Shown: positions 12,042-14,278 of the stretch, one piece after another
Position numbering within the stretch: position 1 is the stretch's first letter
How the letters are laid out: every line of letters starts with the position of its first letter
Origin: Thermoplasmata archaeon
GTDB lineage: Archaea; Thermoplasmatota; Thermoplasmata; Halarchaeoplasmatales; Halarchaeoplasmataceae
Direction of reading: 5' to 3'
DNA length: 14,278 nucleotides
Assembly: GCA_019594195.1 (NCBI GenBank)
Contig: JAFDTP010000044.1
Location: 1 to 14,278, forward strand
Position numbers and translations under genes: made by a program
The notes under the pieces: model-generated
What the model saw: the letters and a program-made list of their open reading frames with translations, nothing else
Database searches by the model: none
What the model was told of the DNA's origin: nothing

Positions 12042-13481
12042 ATGGATAGGACTTCGATAAAAACCTGGTTTAAGCAGAGGATGGGTCGTCCCAGCAAACA
12101 GGAGATATTAGATGGAGATATCGTCCCTCTCCTGTTCAAATTGGGTTGGCCTTTGATGATAGCGAATCTGCTTCAGACTGCCTATAATCTCGCTGATACT
12201 CTCTGGTTAGGTCGTTTACCTGCGCCTCACAACACTCTTTCTGTAGGTGCGATGAGTCTGGCCTGGCCTTTCGTATTTTTGTTATTGTCAATAGAACTCG
12301 GTCTTGGAATCGCCGCGGTAGCTCTTATCTCTCAGCATACAGGAGCGAAAAGATACGACAAAGCGAATGAGGATGCGGGTCAACTTTACTTTTTGTTGAT
12401 CGTTCTATCTGTAGTTTTAGGTATAGTGGGTTACTTTGTTTCTCAACCGTTCATTTCATTCCTTGCTGAAGAGGGCGAGGTTGTTCCTTACGCTGTAGCT
12501 TATTTAGAGATCATCTTTCTCGGCTTCCCATTACTACTTATTTTCGCAGCTTTTTCATTCACATTAAGAGCCTATGGTGACACGATAACGCCGATGGCTA
12601 TTATGTCCTTAACCGTGGTCATGAATATCGTATTAGACCCGATCCTGATATTTGGCCTGGGTCCTTTTCCCGGTATGGGTATAAGAGGAGCGGCGATAGC
12701 AACGGTTTTTTCTAGAGGCGTAGGTGCTGTGATTTCTATATTCCTTTTGTTCACGGGCAGGGTAGGCATAAAATTGAGACTATCCTATCTCAAACCTCGG
12801 GTTGATAGGATCAAAAAATTTTTCAAGGTCGGTCTTCCAGCAACTGGAGCTAGAGTGTTCGATGCTGTCGGTTTCGTTGTACTGACTGGTCTACTAGCTA
12901 GATTGCCGCGGCAGAAGGAAGTCTTGGCCGCTTACGGTATAGGTAGCAGGATAATCAACATAACATTCGTGATCATATTCGGCTTGGGTATAGCATTGAG
13001 TACTATGGTAGGACAGGCTTTGGGCGCGGAAAAGAAAGATCGCGCTGATAGGATAGCGAAAAAAGGCATCATACTGATGGCCGCTTTCATGATCGTTATA
13101 TCTCTTATATTGGTGATCTTGAGATACCCTCTGATGACCTTTTTTATACCAGACGATCCCACCGTTATACAGATGGGCGCTTATTTCCTAGCAATCCTCG
13201 CGATAGGCGGACCTTTTTTCGGGATATTTGAAGCCGTCTCTGGAGCACTGAACGGTTCAGGTCATACATTGAAACAGATGTTTTTGAGTATAACTCGATT
13301 ATGGGTGATAAGGATACCTTTTGTTTTCATTTTTGCTTTCCTGCTGTCCATGGAATCTACGGGTGTCTGGTTCGCTATAGCTTTCAGCAATGTTATAGCC
13401 GGCTCAGCAGCATATCTGGTGTATCGTAGAGGTAAATGGAAGGAAGCCATAATTTCAGAAGCACCTAGAAAAAGGATTTAA
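12042..13481 (+). CDS. MATE family multidrug/cation efflux transporter
   Basis: A 479-residue inner-membrane exporter with about twelve transmembrane helices in two halves, the MATE fold, which expels organic cations or toxic compounds in exchange for Na+ or H+. The N-terminal half begins with GDIVPLLFKLGWPLMIANLLQ and ADTLWLGRL, the usual MATE opening with a Pro-kinked first helix, and the second half has KKFFKVGLPATG and later ALNGSGHT, the repeat of the same pattern. The Prosite-like elements GLGIAAVALISQHTGA and GLGIALSTMVGQALGA occur at matching places in both halves. The frame is open to ATG 12018, but that codon lies within the TATA box; ATG 12042 has GGAGGT five bases upstream. It has a possible operator just upstream, consistent with substrate-induced expression, though no regulator gene is adjacent. 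The substrate cannot be told. Confidence 0.95.
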   Translation: MDRTSIKTWFKQRMGRPSKQEILDGDIVPLLFKLGWPLMIANLLQTAYNLADTLWLGRLPAPHNTLSVGAMSLAWPFVFLLLSIELGLGIAAVALISQHTGAKRYDKANEDAGQLYFLLIVLSVVLGIVGYFVSQPFISFLAEEGEVVPYAVAYLEIIFLGFPLLLIFAAFSFTLRAYGDTITPMAIMSLTVVMNIVLDPILIFGLGPFPGMGIRGAAIATVFSRGVGAVISIFLLFTGRVGIKLRLSYLKPRVDRIKKFFKVGLPATGARVFDAVGFVVLTGLLARLPRQKEVLAAYGIGSRIINITFVIIFGLGIALSTMVGQALGAEKKDRADRIAKKGIILMAAFMIVISLILVILRYPLMTFFIPDDPTVIQMGAYFLAILAIGGPFFGIFEAVSGALNGSGHTLKQMFLSITRLWVIRIPFVFIFAFLLSMESTGVWFAIAFSNVIAGSAAYLVYRRGKWKEAIISEAPRKRI

Positions 13482-13500
13482 ACAAGGGGTATTCATAACT

Positions 13501-13511
13501 GATAAATAGAT
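13501..13511 (+). promoter_or_regulatory. Archaeal promoter of the 13528 gene
   Basis: GATAAATAGAT, centred near 13505, is a TATA-like element 23-26 bases before the ATG pair at 13528/13531, so translation would be leaderless. Confidence 0.4.
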
Positions 13512-13527
13512 AATCGAACTTTAAGAG

Positions 13528-14085
13528 ATGATGGATGGAGTTGAAGTAACGAACTCCGGCCTGAAGTTCGAAGGTGATTGGGACGGAGTATGTAAATTTT
13601 CAAAAGAATTAGAAGAGGTCATGGAAGAATATATTGAGTCAAAAAAAGAGCTAGATGATTTTGAAGATTGGAGACCTCACAACGGTGATTCGGATAGTGA
13701 CATGAGGGATAAGACAGCCGAGGAAGCAGCCGTTGGCGAGCAAAATATAGAGAAAGGATTTGAAGGAGCATCGAAGGAGTTGAACGAAGTCGAAGAAAAG
13801 ATGATAGACTCTTTGGAAGATATAAAGAACGGTATCGATCCATCTAAGGACCTGAAGGAAGCTCTGACAGAACTAGAGAGAGTTTTAGGTGTCGAATCTA
13901 TAAGATCGATCCGGAAGGTCGAAAAAACGATCTATAAAAAACTGATGCTGAAGATAAATCCATATTATTTTGATACTGAAGACTTTTCCGTCAATCTAGA
14001 TGTTGAAAAGGATGACTTGTATTGTTTGAAGATAAACGTTTCGGAAGACGATTTGAGGGAAAAATTTCAAGGGAAGTTCGAATGA
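13528..14085 (+). CDS. Acidic conserved hypothetical protein, possibly haloarchaeal DUF5828-like
   Basis: A 185-residue soluble protein, rich in Glu, Asp and Lys, without signal or membrane segments. Residues about 20-48 and 65-110 are predicted long helices (coiled-coil-like), with a WRPHNGDSDSDMRDKTAEEAAVGE stretch between them (48-71), and a more conserved-looking end: RKVEKTIYKKLMLKINPYYFDTEDFSVNLD (129-158) followed by a short beta-type tail. From memory this order (WRP..., KTAEEAAVGE, VEKTIYKKLM...PYYFD, then a short strand-rich tail) resembles a haloarchaeal family of unknown function labelled DUF5828; this is a tentative match. The start could be either of two adjacent ATGs (13528, 13531). 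The next gene starts 29 bases after its stop with its own Shine-Dalgarno, so the two may share a transcript. Function unknown. Confidence 0.75.
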   Translation: MMDGVEVTNSGLKFEGDWDGVCKFSKELEEVMEEYIESKKELDDFEDWRPHNGDSDSDMRDKTAEEAAVGEQNIEKGFEGASKELNEVEEKMIDSLEDIKNGIDPSKDLKEALTELERVLGVESIRSIRKVEKTIYKKLMLKINPYYFDTEDFSVNLDVEKDDLYCLKINVSEDDLREKFQGKFE

Positions 14086-14100
14086 AATTCATAGATCTAG

Positions 14101-14106
14101 GGAGGT
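14101..14106 (+). promoter_or_regulatory. Shine-Dalgarno site of the histidine-phosphatase gene
   Basis: GGAGGT eight bases before ATG 14115. It selects that ATG over the out-of-frame ATG at 14108, which lies too close. Its presence suggests translation from a longer mRNA, probably the transcript of the 13528 gene. Confidence 0.6.
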
Positions 14107-14114
14107 TATGAAGC

Positions 14115-14278
14115 ATGACGAAATTGTACATCGTGAGACACGGAGAGACCGAGTGGAACCGCGCTGGAAAGTTACAGGGATGGAAAGATGCGAAAATAAG
14201 TAGTAATGGGAAGCCGAGAAAGATGATCTCTAAATAAGCTACAGCGTAAGGAACAACCTCGCCCTCTTCAGCAAGGAA
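14115..14278 (+). pseudogene. Histidine phosphatase (phosphoglycerate-mutase-like), frame broken near the window end
   Basis: The start, MTKLYIVRHGETEWNRAGKL, is the unmistakable N-terminus of the histidine phosphatase superfamily (GpmB/CobC-like), with the RHG motif (8-10) carrying the catalytic histidine and the usual LQGW at 20-23. After NGK (31-33) similarity fails in this frame and a TAA follows at 14235-14237. The expected continuation appears in pieces in other frames: an A-E-K at about 14213, MISK at 14223, KLQRKE at about 14237, and NLALFSKE at the very end. Several single-base indels within about 80 bp fit either a decaying gene or poor base calls at the edge of an assembled contig; the abruptness favours the latter. 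The rest of the protein (about 160 residues expected) lies outside the window, so the substrate class cannot be inferred. Confidence 0.7.

Overview
The window reads as a 14.3 kb piece of chromosome from a euryarchaeon, most likely a salt-adapted lineage related to, but distinct from, classical haloarchaea. The archaeal evidence is a deoxyhypusine synthase, separate pyrB and pyrI genes, an archaeal NFACT/RqcH protein, a COG1340-type coiled-coil protein, and promoters of BRE+TATA form lying about 25-30 bases before start codons (largely leaderless genes). The halophile evidence is a PurC of the long haloarchaeal form in which about 26% of residues are Asp/Glu against about 14% Lys/Arg, and a C-terminal gene resembling a haloarchaea-restricted DUF family. 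Base composition is moderate (roughly 40-45% GC by eye) with AGA/AGG arginine and ATA isoleucine codons, unlike high-GC haloarchaea. Assignment to a named lineage (a brine-lake group, for example) would be guesswork.

Layout: (1) 1-461, 3' half of deoxyhypusine synthase, convergent and 1 bp from the pyrBI operon (463-1868, minus). (2) 2005-2874, long coiled-coil protein (minus), divergent from an M18 aminopeptidase (3060-4487, plus). (3) 4510-6447, NFACT/RqcH ribosome-quality-control protein (minus). (4) 6573-9881, a purine block: an ArsR-like winged-helix gene, purE and purC form a tight minus-strand operon, and guaB (IMP dehydrogenase) is transcribed divergently from the same 146 bp intergenic region. 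(5) 9889-10891, a two-gene membrane unit (OB-fold membrane protein plus DUF457/YdjM-like protein). (6) 11002-13481, a UDP-sugar epimerase and a MATE exporter, both plus strand with their own promoters. (7) 13528-14085, an acidic conserved protein, followed by a histidine-phosphatase start (14115) whose reading frame breaks up in the last ~80 bp.

Functionally most of the window is housekeeping: pyrimidine synthesis (PyrBI), purine synthesis (PurE, PurC, GuaB), translation and ribosome rescue (DHS acting on aIF5A, RqcH) and peptide turnover (M18). The most suggestive regulatory arrangement is the winged-helix gene placed between purEC and guaB; a 9-bp element is repeated just upstream of both divergent start codons. 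A perfect 7-bp inverted repeat abuts the TATA box of the MATE exporter gene. I saw no CRISPR array, rRNA, tRNA, insertion sequence, toxin-antitoxin or defence system, and no gene-free stretch exceeds 300 bases. I do not see strong evidence for a wholly new system.
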